Below, piece by piece: positions 1 through 12,230 of a stretch of 64,000 bases of DNA; position 1 is the stretch's first letter, and each line of letters begins with the position of its first letter. The notes under the pieces are model-generated. The model saw only the letters and a list, made by a program, of their open reading frames with translations, searched no databases and had not been told where the DNA came from. This DNA is from Puccinia triticina (Eukaryota > Basidiomycota > Pucciniomycetes > Pucciniales > Pucciniaceae). The stretch covers positions 842,001 through 906,000 of the forward strand of contig NC_070560.1 of the NCBI RefSeq assembly GCF_026914185.1. The letters run 5' to 3'. The position numbers and the translations under genes are program-made.

Positions 1-1715
<1,715 letters not shown>

Positions 1716-2300
1716 GGTGTGGGTGATGAAGTGCTCTCTCCTGTGGACCGCGTCGAAAGTTTTCGCCCTTTCAGACTCATGAATATCCGCCGCGCGTTTG
1801 TAGGGAACAATGGGTGTGGCCTGTTCGGGGGGGGGTGTTCCAGGGATGTCACCCATGGCTTCCCCGGTCTTCCGGGTTCTTCCAAATCAAATTTTCGCCA
1901 CCAACCAACCAAATCCCTCATGTGAATGTTCTGTGTGCTCATAAAAAAGGTTGCCAGGAAAAGAAAACAAGCAAAACGAGGTGACTCATGTACATACATA
2001 GCAGAACTATGGCAAAATGGCCCCGTTTAATTCTGGGAAAGGGTTGATAAGCTTTCCTCCTAGAAGCGATAGGATCCTGGCAAGAGGACATGTTGTAAGA
2101 TATGCTGCAACTGTGCACGAGCGTACATGGGGCTAGATCGATGGGCAGTGTTTGTGAACTTCCCCCTCTCGAACAGCTATGGAGTGTTGATCTAGCTGAG
2201 AAAAGGGCGGCATAGATTGAGGCCAGTAAGAAGACATATTGAGAGTGCAGTTAAAGCAAGACATGTAAACAATTTGTTTGTGGGAACAAACAGAGACATC

Positions 2301-3186
2301 TCAGAGTGAGTTGGCCTGGGCAGCCTCTCTCTTTTTCTTCTTCTTCTTCTTCTTCTGCTTGATCTTTGTTGAATCGGCTGAGTCTGTCGTGCCCATTTTG
2401 GGATCATCAGGAGTATCGCGGTCGAGCGTTGTTTGTGATGCCTTCTTCGTTTTCTGCTTCTTGCTCGGTGTGCATGTCGGTTCCGCTCGTTCTTTGTTCT
2501 TCTTCCTCTTTTTTGAATCAGGAGTAGTTGGCTCGCTCGTGGGTTGCTCGGCTGAGCGGTCTCTTTTCTTCGTCGATTTCACTTCATCATTTTCGGATGA
2601 TGGGTCGCTCTTCTTCCTACTCGGTTTCCGTTCATCTTCAGCCGCCGAGGGATTGCTCTTCTTCTTCTTCTTCTTTTGATCTGGGTTCGTTTCGTCTTCT
2701 GGGGATGGATCGTCCGATTTCAGCCCCAGCTTGCTAGCCGATTGCTGGTTGTGAGATCGTTCGATTTCCAGTTCCTGTTCTTTGGGGGGGTCGTCGTCTG
2801 GGATCGTGCCTTCGATCGTCTTCCCCCTCAGGAATCGCCGATAGAGCTCGGCCTTGCCAGCGTTCTGTTTTGCGCGCTGGATCGCCTGGAGATTCAAAGC
2901 CTGCCCCACCGAGAATCAGATCAGCAGAGTTGGTGGGTGAGTGTGAGAAGTGCTCAACTGATGCTGGTGCTGGTGGTGTTGCTTGTTTTGGCTTGTCGAG
3001 CTTGGTTGCGATCTGGCTGAAGAGGTCGTCCCACCAGGGGTGGCTGGTCTCGCGCTCCTTGCCGATGCCGAAGTGGTTCTTCTTCTGGAGGGCGGTGATC
3101 GGCTTGGCTCGGCTGGATGGGGTGAGTCCGTTTCCAGGGCCCTTCCAGCCGTGGGTGCTGAGATAGTGAGTGGGGTCGAAGCCCAT
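2301..3186 (-). CDS. G-patch protein of the GPATCH4/Tma23 type
   Basis: Predicted nucleolar protein of 275 residues in two exons: 2959-3186 and 2301-2900, with a 58-bp GTTGAG...CAG phase-0 intron. The N-terminus has a degenerate G-patch (THGWKGPGNGL) followed by KKNHFGIGKERE and the signature HPWWDDLFSQ, which is the arrangement of yeast Tma23 and human GPATCH4, proteins linked to ribosome biogenesis. The second exon begins ALNLQAIQRAK and then becomes a disordered, lysine-rich tail with several nuclear-localisation-like clusters and a final poly-Lys run before EAAQANSL. Start chosen at the ATG 3186 because the G-patch begins within ten residues. It lies head to head with the F-box gene. Function is inferred from domain layout alone. 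Confidence 0.82.
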
Positions 3187-3322
3187 GCTTGGTTGGTTGG
3201 TTGGTATGGGTGTTGTTGCTGTGGCGATGGGGGTGGAAGTGTCGTGTATTTATCCAGCGCACTCTGCCCTCTCCTTGCCCTGCCCTGCCCTGTGCCCTCC
3301 CTCCCCCCCCCCCCCGCCCACG
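3187..3322. promoter_or_regulatory. Shared 136-bp divergent promoter region
   Basis: Only 136 bp separate the start codons of the minus-strand G-patch gene and the plus-strand F-box/WD40 gene, so both promoters must lie here or overlap coding sequence. The interval holds a CCTGCCCTGCCC repeat and a run of about 14 C residues just before the F-box ATG. No clear TATA box is seen. Co-regulation is an inference from spacing. Confidence 0.55.
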
Positions 3323-5007
3323 ATGAGAAGAAGCCGATCGCTCCAGCTTGCGCCCAGCCAGCCCGAAGTCGACGAGGCCTGCTACGCCCAGCAGCCCCTC
3401 GCCAGGAAGAAACAGCCCAGCACGAGCCAGCCCCCAGCGGGCCACGACCACCAGGAGGAACCAGACAAACAGCTCGACTTCCTCAGCCGGCTGCCCATCG
3501 AACTCGCACTCTACATCCTCCTCAAGCTCGCCCAGCACAACGACCCCCGCCACCTGCTCAGCGCCAGAGCAGTCTCCAAGAGCTGGCAGAGACTCGCCGA
3601 AGACAGTCTGATCTGGAAACAGTCCTTCCTCAGCCAGCCCACATGGACCATCACCACCACCACCACCAACAACAACCACCACCACCACCAGCCCCCGATC
3701 CCCCGCAGACTCAGCCAGCTCATCGGACTCGCCCAGCCCACCCCGCACTGGACGGCCACCAGCGAAGCGGCGCCCCAGCTCAACTGGCTCAAGCTCTTCC
3801 GCGACCGCTACATCATCGACCGCCGCTGGAGGCACGGCAGCCAGCTCTCCAAGAAACTCAAGGGACACAAGGACTCGGTCTACTGTCTGCAGATGCACGA
3901 CCAGCAGATCATCACCGGATCTGTCAGTGCCCATCACACATCCCCCCTGAGCTGTTTTCTCACTGACATCCCCATCTTCTATGCAGAGGGACCGCACCAT
4001 CAAGGTCTGGGACAGTCGCTCCAGGGAGTGTCAGCGCACCCTGCTGGGCCACAAGGGCAGCGTCCTCTGTGTCCGCTTCGACGCCGAGCTCCTCCTCTCG
4101 GGCTCCTCCGACAGCAGCGTGTTCGTGTGGGACAGGGCCAGCTGGACCGTCGTCCGCGAGCTCGTCGGCCACCGCTCCGGCGTCCTCGACCTCGGCCTCA
4201 CCAGCACCGTCTTCGTCAGCTGCTCCAAGGACACCACCATCAAGATCTGGAACAGGCCCGATGGCGCCCTCCTCCGCACCATCACCGGCCACACCGGCCC
4301 CGTCAACGCCCTCGAACTCTCCCTCCAACCCCTCGCCACCCTCCTCAACCAGCCCGATCCATCCCCCTCCTCACCACCCCTCTCGAACGCCCTCCTCTCC
4401 GCCTCCGGGGACTCGTCCATGAAGCTCTGGGATACCCACTCCGGCCTGCTCATCCGCACCTTCGACGGCCATCTCCGCGGGCTCGCCTGCCTCAAACTAG
4501 TCGAGCATCTCCGCCAGATCATCACCGGATCCAACGACGAGACCATCAAGATCTGGAACCTGCTCACCGGCCAGTGTCTGCGCACCCTCCTCGGCCACTC
4601 CGGCCTCGTCCGCTCCCTCGACTTCTCCCTCCGCCACAACAGGCTCGTCTCAGGCTCGTGAGTCCACTCCCCCCCCCCCCACTCCCAAATCACCTTGCTC
4701 TACATCTTGCTCATCTCGTCTCCCTCTAGGTACGATAAAACTATCAAGGTCTGGGACCTCGCCACCGGCCAGCTCCTGCTCGACTTCCGCAAAGGCACCG
4801 ACCGCAGCCTGGTCTTCGACGTCAAATTCAACCTCACCTCCATCGTCTTCGTCGGCCATCCGAACAGCATCATGCTCGTACGTACTCCACCTGCTCATCT
4901 ACACATCAACACAACTACAAGCTTATGTTGACCACCTTTCTTATTTTTTTTTTATCGCACGGCAGTTGGACTTCGCTGACGGCCTCGAGGCAGATATGTT
5001 CGACTGA
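3323..5007 (+). CDS. F-box/WD40-repeat protein (SCF substrate receptor type)
   Basis: 486-residue protein in four exons: 3323-3922, 3987-4657, 4730-4877 and 4966-5007, all GT-AG. The F-box is near residues 50-100 (LDFLSRLPIELALYILLKL ... ARAVSKSWQRLAEDSLIWKQ). Seven WD units follow, recognisable by GH...D...W: GHKDSV/ITGSRDRTIKVWD, GHKGSV/FVWD, GHRSGV/IKIWN, GHTGPV/MKLWD, GHLRGL/IKIWN, GHSGLV/IKVWD and a degenerate seventh ending LLDFADG. The splice at 3922/3987 restores the first WD blade exactly. F-box proteins of this plan recruit phosphorylated substrates to the SCF ubiquitin ligase; the substrate cannot be told here. A His/Thr-rich insert (about residues 110-125) lies between F-box and propeller. 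The ATG at 3323 was preferred over an in-frame one at 3170 because the upstream part overlaps the neighbouring gene and is low-complexity. A broken copy lies at 26304-27074. Confidence 0.88.
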
Positions 5008-6160
5008 TCTTCCCAACCCATACACATACCCTTTACCATTGCTTTGTATACTTTGATTTTCTCTCTTAGATCTCGTTTTTCTTTTTTTTTAATGCTGTCT
5101 TCTTACCTAGACTTCTGTACGCTTTTCTTCTCCTTGTACTGACACCAAAAGACTAAAGTGTTATACCTAGATCTTCTCACTACCCATCTATCTCTTCCTT
5201 TATTTTTTCGTCAAACACATAATATTTTAACTGAATTTGTTTGTGTATACATACAACTTTTTTTGCTTGCATCATTTCAACCCCATGTATGTATTTTCAA
5301 TACGTTTTTTTGTCCTTGTAAATAAGCAACAAGACCTGCATTCGTGACCTGGCAGCATTCCGAAAGGATCAGATTGTCGATCACAAGATGAGCCACGAAG
5401 CCGGTCTGGATGGCGAGCAGAGTGGTCGCCGGGCCCACCAGCAATGGCCTCTACGCACCGAGCGGCACATCCCCTGTGTCCCAAACAGAGCTGCAAGCCA
5501 TACATACGCAAGGCCTAGCTCCCCCCATCGCTGCCCATCGGCCATCCTGCTCCAAAGCAAGGACTTTCGTCGGTCGCTGAGCGCCAGAGACGGGACATCT
5601 GTAGTGTTGCCCGTCTGCTTCTTCACACGGTCGAGCGACGGACAGGAGCGGACGACCATTGGTGCCCGCATGAGCGAAGCGTTGGTGGGGGGTGATGGTG
5701 CTTGGCGCGGCGGCAATGGTGCGCTTGGAAACGGCATGAAGCTGGAGTAGATGAAATCAGTGTCTGAACCCTCCTCCTGTTAGCGGCTGCTGGTCAATGG
5801 TTTGGTAATGCGTTCATGGCAGGTCCTCCGGCGCCTTTCGCATGTTGTACTGTAATGCTGCACATCCTTCTTGTCTTGTTACGCTCGAACCTGCATTCTC
5901 GGACGGTGCCGTGCTTGAAAACTTCCATTGTATCCGATTCACAAGAATGTAAGAGAGCATGGGTTTGGGAAAGTGACCGATGAGCGTGCCGGATTCAGGC
6001 AAGTTATGCACACCAAGCAAAAAAGTAAACTATTAAGATAAAAAAACTACAAAGCTCATAAAAAAGAAGGTCCCCTGGCAACCGTTAAAACCATGCAAGC
6101 GCCAGAGAGTGTGTCAAAAGCAAACGGAGAACGGGGGTGGGGTGGCCTGTGCGGTACACT
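5008..6160. other. Intergenic stretch with no supported gene
   Basis: T-rich 3' flank of the F-box gene (5040-5260), then mixed-composition DNA. ORFs of up to 120 codons on both strands around 5380-6020 overlap each other and show no recognisable motif, so none was called. Confidence 0.5.
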
Positions 6161-6460
6161 TAGGCATGGCAATCGGGCGGGGTCGGGCCGCCCGCGGGCC
6201 GCCCGAGGCGGGCCGCAGGGTAATTGGGCGGGTCGGGCCGGGTCAATTTCTCTCGAAATGCCGCCTGCCCCGAACCCGTTTAGATTGCGGGCGGGTCACG
6301 GGCAGCCCGCAGGCCTTCAATGCCGGGCAGCCCGCGGGTCGCCTGCGGGTCGCCCGCGGGTCGCCCGCGGGTCGCCTGCGGGTCGCCCGCGGGTCGCCTG
6401 CCGGTCGCCCGCGGGTCGCCCGCGGGTTGCCTGCCGGTCGCCCGCGGGCCTCAGCCAAAG
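6161..6460. repeat. GC-rich 11-bp tandem repeat
   Basis: About a dozen copies of an 11-bp unit, GGGTCGCCYGC, between roughly 6335 and 6450, preceded by irregular GGGCGGGTCGGGCC sequence. The repeat translates to Arg/Gly/Ala/Pro-rich strings in several frames; these are artefacts of composition. Confidence 0.75.
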
Positions 6461-6774
6461 ATTGAGTAGATTAGATATGGATTTCTTTTCAAGAAGGCGT
6501 CAGGGGGGGGGGGGGGGGGGGGTTAATGCGCCAAAATGTGCCTTATACCTTATATAAAATTTAGAATAAACTTGGAATTAAATAGTGGAAACTATTCATA
6601 TATCTTGCTTGCACGCATCCAGTCTTGAGTGCAAATTAATGCCTTGACTGATTCCTTGCTGAGGCGCATCCGAGAGTCTGAATGTGCCATCTTGTCAAGC
6701 CGCTTAACGTTGAGGTCAAGATCCACGGTGGATCAGGTCGCCGTTGCCAATGGTACAGCTAAGAGACTTGATTC

Positions 6775-6944
6775 TTGACTCTTAACCCCGGCCAACCCCC
6801 TCACCGGGGGTTGCGGGAGCGGGCGGGTCAGGTAGCCCGCTGGGCTACCCGCGCCCAACCCGTTTAGGTCGCGGGTCAGGCGGGTCGGGCTGACATTAGA
6901 TATTTCTTGAAAAAGCTGACCCAAACCCAACCCAAACCCGCCCA
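6775..6944. repeat. GC-rich block, inverted relative to 6170-6310
   Basis: CCCGCCC / GGGCGGGTC-type sequence, including AACCCGTTTAGGTCGCGGG, which resembles AACCCGTTTAGATTGCGGG at about 6278-6296. Its right edge (CCCAAACCCGCCCAT) is roughly the inverse of the GGGCGGGTC start near 6176. The 6170-6944 interval may therefore be one small inverted-repeat element that cuts off the start of the following LTR. Between the ends lie a run of about 20 G residues (near 6500) and AT-rich DNA. Confidence 0.4.
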
Positions 6945-7440
6945 TAACCTCTTTCACTGAACCTTGTTTATCTCAGAGGTACAACTCTGTGTCTTGCTTG
7001 ATCTGCTCTTTTCTGCTGGCCTTTGCCTCATTCTTGATCACAGGGATGTCCCTTCATAACTGCATTCTTTTTCTGTGGTTTTTGTAAGAAACAAACCACA
7101 TAGGTTTCCCTTTAAAGAACCTTGACTATCCAGAAGGAAGCTAAAGAATTGTGGCTGGATTAAACTTGTCTAATCCAGGATCCCTCCATGTTTCTTTGGT
7201 GAGAGGAGGCTGTAGCACTCTCTAGCACAGCTTGGCAGCACTCTTCTGAAGAGGTAGCATTGCCAGTGGATGTGCATTCCCACCAGAATAATCTTGAACA
7301 TCTGCTTATCTTGATCCTGCTCAGTTTCTCTCTCTCTTTCTCTCTCTCTCTTATATTTGTATTTTCTTTATCCAAAGAAATCCAAATATTTCCCCCTTCT
7401 TTCTTGTGTCCTGCTGTCACTATAGAGACACAGGCTCACA
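6945..7440 (+). repeat. 5' LTR-like direct repeat (Gypsy-type element)
   Basis: Nearly identical, base for base, to 13887-14383; the pair spans about 7.4 kb. It contains a (TC)n pyrimidine tract near 7325-7350 and ends in CTCACA. The upstream edge is abrupt, next to GC-rich sequence, so the true LTR start is probably lost here. The second copy has extra sequence starting TGTCACAGGCG that could be the missing beginning. Confidence 0.7.
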
Positions 7441-7442
7441 AT

Positions 7443-7458
7443 TGGGGGCCTCATCGGG
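7443..7458 (+). other. Putative tRNA primer-binding site
   Basis: TGGGGGCCTCATCGGG starts two bases after the repeat end at 7440. A site starting TGG just inside the 5' LTR is where the tRNA primer binds; this one resembles proline-type sites in outline. It supports reading the 496-bp repeat as an LTR. The exact tRNA was not checked. Confidence 0.5.
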
Positions 7459-8194
7459 AAAATTACTCACCTTTTCATAATTCTAGACTGCTCTAAAGCC
7501 AAAGGACTGATCATCCTGACTAAATCAAACAAAAAACTCTTAAAAATTCAAAAAAATCAATTTTTTTTCTACATATCCTACTAATGCTAAAATTCTTCAA
7601 AAATTATTCCAAATTGCTCTTATATTGATAAAATCCCTAACTGAACCCTTGAAAAAAAAAATTACGTCTTGTGTACTTGTGAAAGTGCAGAATTGCGACT
7701 CTTCCGCACCGCTATTCATCCCTTCGTCGGACTTATCCTCCCCAGAACCCTCTATATCTTCGGATCAAGAAGAGATAGCAAAAAACAGAGTGTGCTCAAA
7801 AGATTCTCCCCCTTCTGAACTACAATTACCGCAATTGACCGTAAAAGAATTCTTGACAGCGTAGACTAGCGCAGACGAAGAAAACTATGACAATAGAATA
7901 GTAGCAGATCCATGTAAAGGCAACTTAATCAGTAGCACCTCGTGGACCCCCATAGCTACCGCCAAAGCGCCAAAAACTCGACAAAAAAAGACTATAGCTC
8001 CCGTCAATATAGCCGAGTGGACCTCTAATTCCTCAGCGAAGTCAAGTGCAAAAGAAAATAAGAAAAAATTGTCTTCTACTACAAGGAAAAGCAAAAGGAT
8101 TTCCGCTAAATCTAAATCCTTAGGTATTTAACTTTGAACAATTCTTAATCCTCCTTTTCCCGCGTGATTACCCTCTTTCTTACAAATAATCATA
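7459..8194 (+). other. Retroelement leader, degenerate
   Basis: Sequence between the putative primer-binding site and the first gag ATG. It has reading frames rich in Ser, Lys and Pro (for example 7625-7864, no ATG at its start) and a Lys-rich stretch at 8040-8110, but frames are broken and no motif is recognised. It may be an untranslated leader or the remnant of an upstream ORF. Confidence 0.4.
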
Positions 8195-9086
8195 ATGCCT
8201 CCCCACCTTAGAAATGGCAGAGACCTCTCAGCAGAACTCCGCCACCGCTACCGCCTCAGCCCCGCCGCAGAAGAACGGCTTCGAAGAGCTAGAGTCAGCC
8301 TTGTCGACTCTGCAAGAGGATTTCCTCAAGCTTCCGGAGGAGGAGCCGCTCCCCCCAGATACAGGGATCCCTCCGGCGTTATACCATCCAAGAGAGACTT
8401 CTATAGCTCTAGCGTTGAGCAGATCCACCCCGGTTCCACGCCGAATAGACAGGGAACAGATGGATTTAACGGTGGACATTCCTCAGACAAGTCAACCGCC
8501 CTCCCAGCCTACCAACCCAAAGGGCATGAGACCCACGGCGTTGCCCAATCTAGCCCTCCTTCTGTACACTCAGAACCCTCGACGGGAGGCGTCCTCCGGA
8601 CCTATGGATCTTATCCCGGAAGAGGAGGAGCTATCCAGCCTCATCAGCATGTTCAACGAGCAGTTCGACCTATTTGTCCGCGCCAGGGAGGCACAGAACA
8701 CGTTAACTATGAGGCGCCTCCTCTCCCAAGCGTCTCTGACCCAAGAGATGATAATAGAACTTGTTGGGAGGAACGACGGTATCCGTCTCTGTCAAGAATG
8801 GATACCCGGAGACAAGCTACACAGCCTGGAAGCTTCCCTAATGATTCAGAACAACGGCCCAGGACCGCAGAACTCGACGGCGCAAATAATCCGGCCTCCT
8901 TTGCAACTAGCCATAGTGCTGCACGCCAGTCAGCAACCTATTCTAGCAACACCGACGCCAGAACCCACGGGCTCTCAACTAAGAGCTATGGCGCAGGATT
9001 TCCAGGGTCCTACCCCCTCCAACCATCCACAGTTTCAGCCACAGCTGCAGTCACAGCCGCGCCTAGAGAACCAGAATTACCACGGT

Positions 9087-10105
9087 TGTCAGACACTGAG
9101 ACACTAAGTCCATGTGCCTACAATGCAAAGTACATGTCTAATAGCCTAATGGTTAAAGACTGCTTTAATGATTGACTCATGTGCATAAAGTCAAGACTTC
9201 AATTCCCTGTCATTACATTAATTATGTACCTTTTATTTCAATGTACTATTATTATGTATTTACCACATATTTCACACTCTTTTGAGTATGTAATTAATCT
9301 TATTTCACATTGATTACATATTTGTTTATACAGAGAGAGATAATCTTATCTCTCTATGTACTTGTCCTGATTAAGCCTAATGTATGTACAAATAAGGAGA
9401 TTACATACACATTTATGTAAATCCCCTTCTGAATTCCGTGATCAGTCCTCTCCTTGGAGTTAAGGATCCCTTAGATCCTTGACTCAAAGGAGGGAGCTGA
9501 TCCCTGTAATATAAGGCCCCGTTTGGCTGCCGCGTTATACGTCATAAATCGTGTAATTTATGACGCCGCGACCCAAAGTTCGCCCCCCGTTGCCACCAAA
9601 ACTTTGAAACCCCCGGGGGTTGCGCGTCATAAATTTGACCATTTATGACGTATAACGCGGCAGCCAAACGGGGCCTAAAAGGGGAGGTCTCTCACCTGTA
9701 GAGATTCCTCCCCCAAGATTATTACACATGAAAAACCTGCCAACCTTACTACAATCAATAGTGAGTGGGGTTTACAATAATCAACTAACTTTATCTTTCT
9801 CTTACAGCCTTCTTTGACTTCAACTCATGTATTTTCTAGTTACAGGTGATTGTTATCACACCTGTAACTTGGGAAATAACTCTTCTTTGTTCTAAGCTAC
9901 GGCGCCTGGCTCGAGTCATTGCCACGTCCCCTTACTTTTGTAACAGAGCTAGCCCCTCCGCTATTCAGCGTCGAGGTGTGGTTTTATTCCCATTGGCCTG
10001 AAAAGGTTATAGTGTGGCCCCTTTCCGCTGGCCGCTATCTTAGCCGCTACAGCTCAAACTCTAAACCCTATCAACTCCGAGTCACGCAAGAGACCGGAGC
10101 TGACA
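9087..10105 (+). mobile_element. Solo LTR, 1,019 bp, TSD ACGGT
   Basis: Begins TGTCAG and ends CTGACA (perfect 6-bp terminal inversion), flanked by ACGGT at 9082-9086 and 10106-10110. It contains no ORF of note and carries a MITE at 9515-9675. It is inserted in the gag/overprinted ORF region; both frames rejoin exactly if it and one TSD copy are removed. Confidence 0.9.
9515..9675. mobile_element. 161-bp MITE with 35-bp perfect TIRs, TSD TAA
   Basis: Left end GGCCCCGTTTGGCTGCCGCG and onward for 35 bases is the exact reverse complement of the right end; TAA flanks it at 9512-9514 and 9676-9678. A 3-bp T-A-rich duplication and a GGC-type TIR fit PIF/Harbinger-derived MITEs. It is nested inside the solo LTR 9087-10105. 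Confidence 0.9.
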
Positions 10106-12230
10106 ACGGTCCTCCAATGCCGCCGCCGCCACCGCCGCAGACGCTCCAAGTGAGGCCGCCACCAGCTTCTATACCGCGAGAGGTGGTTCAGTTGTTCCGC
10201 CCCAGCCCGCATCATCAAACTGGCGGGTACAATCCACACCATTATCCTCACACGCCGCAAGGATTTGCAGACCACAACCCCCCTCATCCTCAAGGCAACT
10301 GGAGAGGATCAGAGAGGAACTGGAGACGCCCACGGGACGACACTCAGAGGGTTCTAGAAATAGGAGAATACCTAATGAGAGCCACACAAGGAGTGAGGAG
10401 AGGCTATGGACGCCGGAGAGCCAGGGGGAGAGGCCCTTATCAGATGAATCTTTGCCTAAAAGTTCCCTAAGTAGTGATTCACCATTAGGTCTTAGTTTGG
10501 ATATTGATAATCTTTCTGCTCCCTCAAATAGAGAGTTTTTTCTCAATAACCTTAACAATGAAATGTCTAGAAATGGCCCTTTATTTCTACAAGAAAAACT
10601 ACAAGTCTTGTTCTCTAAATTTCTCTCTGAATTATCTGGTACTGTTGAAACTATTCCAGGCACTCTTCTTGAATCTTGTGTCAGCAATTTCAAAGATGTC
10701 TTGAATCATTCCGTCCTTGATCTGTTTAAAAATGATTTAATTCCCTTTTTACTTGACCAAATCCTGAAAAACATAGGTGAGAGTGCCAGAGAGAAATCCA
10801 CAGTGAACAACAATGTGTTAGAACAATTGAAAAAACACATAGATGAGAAATTTGAGATAGTTCAAGATTTGATTCTGGTAAATGAATCTCAATGTCATTC
10901 CAACATGGATAAAATTGGTCAAAATCTGAAAGATTTTGAGGAGAAAGTGAGCAACAATCTTTCATCCATTGGTAATCAGATCAATGATCTTCATGCAAAT
11001 GAGCACAAAAGATTTGAACAATCTAAGAGAAGATTCAGTGACATATCTTCTGTAGTAAATTCTGGGAACTCAAAGCTGGATTCTTTGGTAATACCAGATG
11101 ATAGAGAACAACCACCACATCTCTTATACAATAATCCTTTTCAGAATGTCCATCATGAGCTACAACAGGAACACAAAGCCCCTCCTCCTGTTCCTACTCT
11201 TGAACCCCAGAGACCATCAAGAGATAACTTCCCCAAACCTGCAAGCAATACTCCTAATGCAAATTCTCAAGAAGAATTCCCTTACATTGATCATGGAGCA
11301 GTAGAATTTGAAATGAGGAAGGAATTGTGGAAAGGTATACCTAAGAATGGAGACTGGGAAAAATTCTCTGGAGAATTGCCTTACAATCATGAACTTTGGA
11401 TTAAAAACACTGATATCCTTGTCAGAGACTACTTGATGCTAGATAATATGATAATCAGTAGATTAACAATCTTGTTGACTGACACTGCAAGGAATTGGTA
11501 CCTAGGCATCAGAGACCAGTATGGAAACAAATCTTGGGCTTGGTGGAAGAATGCCATCAGAAATAAGTTTGGCACTGAGAACTGGAAATGGAAAATGCAA
11601 CAGGAGTTTGAGAATTATCACTTTGCCTATGATGGGAGAAAAATCCATAAATGGTTTGGTAATCAGAGAGAAAGACTGAAAGCTTATCAACCTGAACTCA
11701 GTCAGTATCTTATTTGTGAGAAAATCTTAAAGCAATGCCCTCCAAACCTTGAGCATGCTATTAAAAGCAGATATAAAAGAGATGCTACTGAAATGAGCTT
11801 TGAGGATATGGTTATAATTGCTGAATAAGTCATAGACAGAGTCATGAAAAGGAACAAGCCTGTGACAAACAATTATAATACTCCAAACAGATCCCAATGG
11901 AGAAACAATCCTGCCCCTGAGAAAACTGATAAACCAACTGACTCCTCTACAAAAAGGAATCCTGTCTCTGCCCCTGAAAAGGAAAAACTTATATGCCATT
12001 TCTGCAAACAAACTGGCCACTTCTCCAGGGAATGCCCTAAAAAGAAGAACAGAATCAATAATGTAGGAATGGATGATGATGATGATCCCAAGAGTGACAA
12101 TGGAGAAGATCAAAGTGAACCACAAAAGTCTGAATCAGAACTAGATGAAGAAGAAGAGAATCATAGAACCAATCACATGATCCTTGCCATGGACAATCAA
12201 CACCCCAACTATTACGCTAAATTACATTAG

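Larger units (their letters stand above)
8214..10470 (+). pseudogene. Second long ORF overprinted on the gag 5' region (Arg/Pro-rich protein), interrupted
   Basis: Starts at ATG 8214, 19 bases after the gag ATG and in another frame. It runs 291 codons to 9086, is interrupted by the same solo LTR, and resumes at 10111 in the correct phase for another 119 codons plus stop. The uninterrupted product would be 410 residues, lying wholly within the gag N-terminal coding region. It has a helical, charged core (DLIPEEEELSSLISMFNEQF ... RLLSQASLTQEMIIELVGRN), a Gln-rich segment, a proline run (PPMPPPPPP) and an Arg/Gly-rich C-terminus (RRGYGRRRARGRG) that could bind RNA. No family was recognised. Both frames being restored by removing one insert argues that both were open before the insertion. 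Confidence 0.6.
8195..12230 (+). pseudogene. Gag-like polyprotein ORF with CCHC zinc knuckle (Ty3/Gypsy-like), interrupted
   Basis: Starts at ATG 8195 (MPPHLRNGRDL). The frame runs to 9086, is interrupted by a solo LTR (9087-10105 plus its TSD copy), resumes at 10111 in the phase expected if the insert were absent, and continues to a TAA at 11826-11828. The same frame then continues to 12230. The N-terminal third is disordered and Arg/Ser/Pro-rich. Residues encoded at 10.7-11.0 kb look coiled-coil, those at 11.28-11.82 kb look like a retrotransposon gag core (EFEMRKELW, DTARNWYLGI, CEKILKQCPP), and CHFCKQTGHFSREC (about 11.99-12.03 kb) is a CX2CX4HX4C nucleic-acid-binding knuckle followed by an acidic tail. 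No protease, reverse transcriptase or integrase follows; the element is cut off at about 12.23 kb. Without the insert the first stop would end an 869-residue protein. Confidence 0.75.

Noticed and set aside
2954..4003. 349-codon minus-strand ORF opposite the F-box gene
   Set aside because: Complement of a GC-rich coding exon with third-position bias; the plus strand has an F-box and WD repeats.
6093..6557. Arg/Gly/Pro-rich ORFs over the GC-rich block
   Set aside because: Generated by the 11-bp tandem repeat; open on both strands with the same monotony.
6880..6945. Telomere-like CCCAAACCC repeats
   Set aside because: Only a few irregular copies inside a GC-rich repeat; not a telomeric tract.
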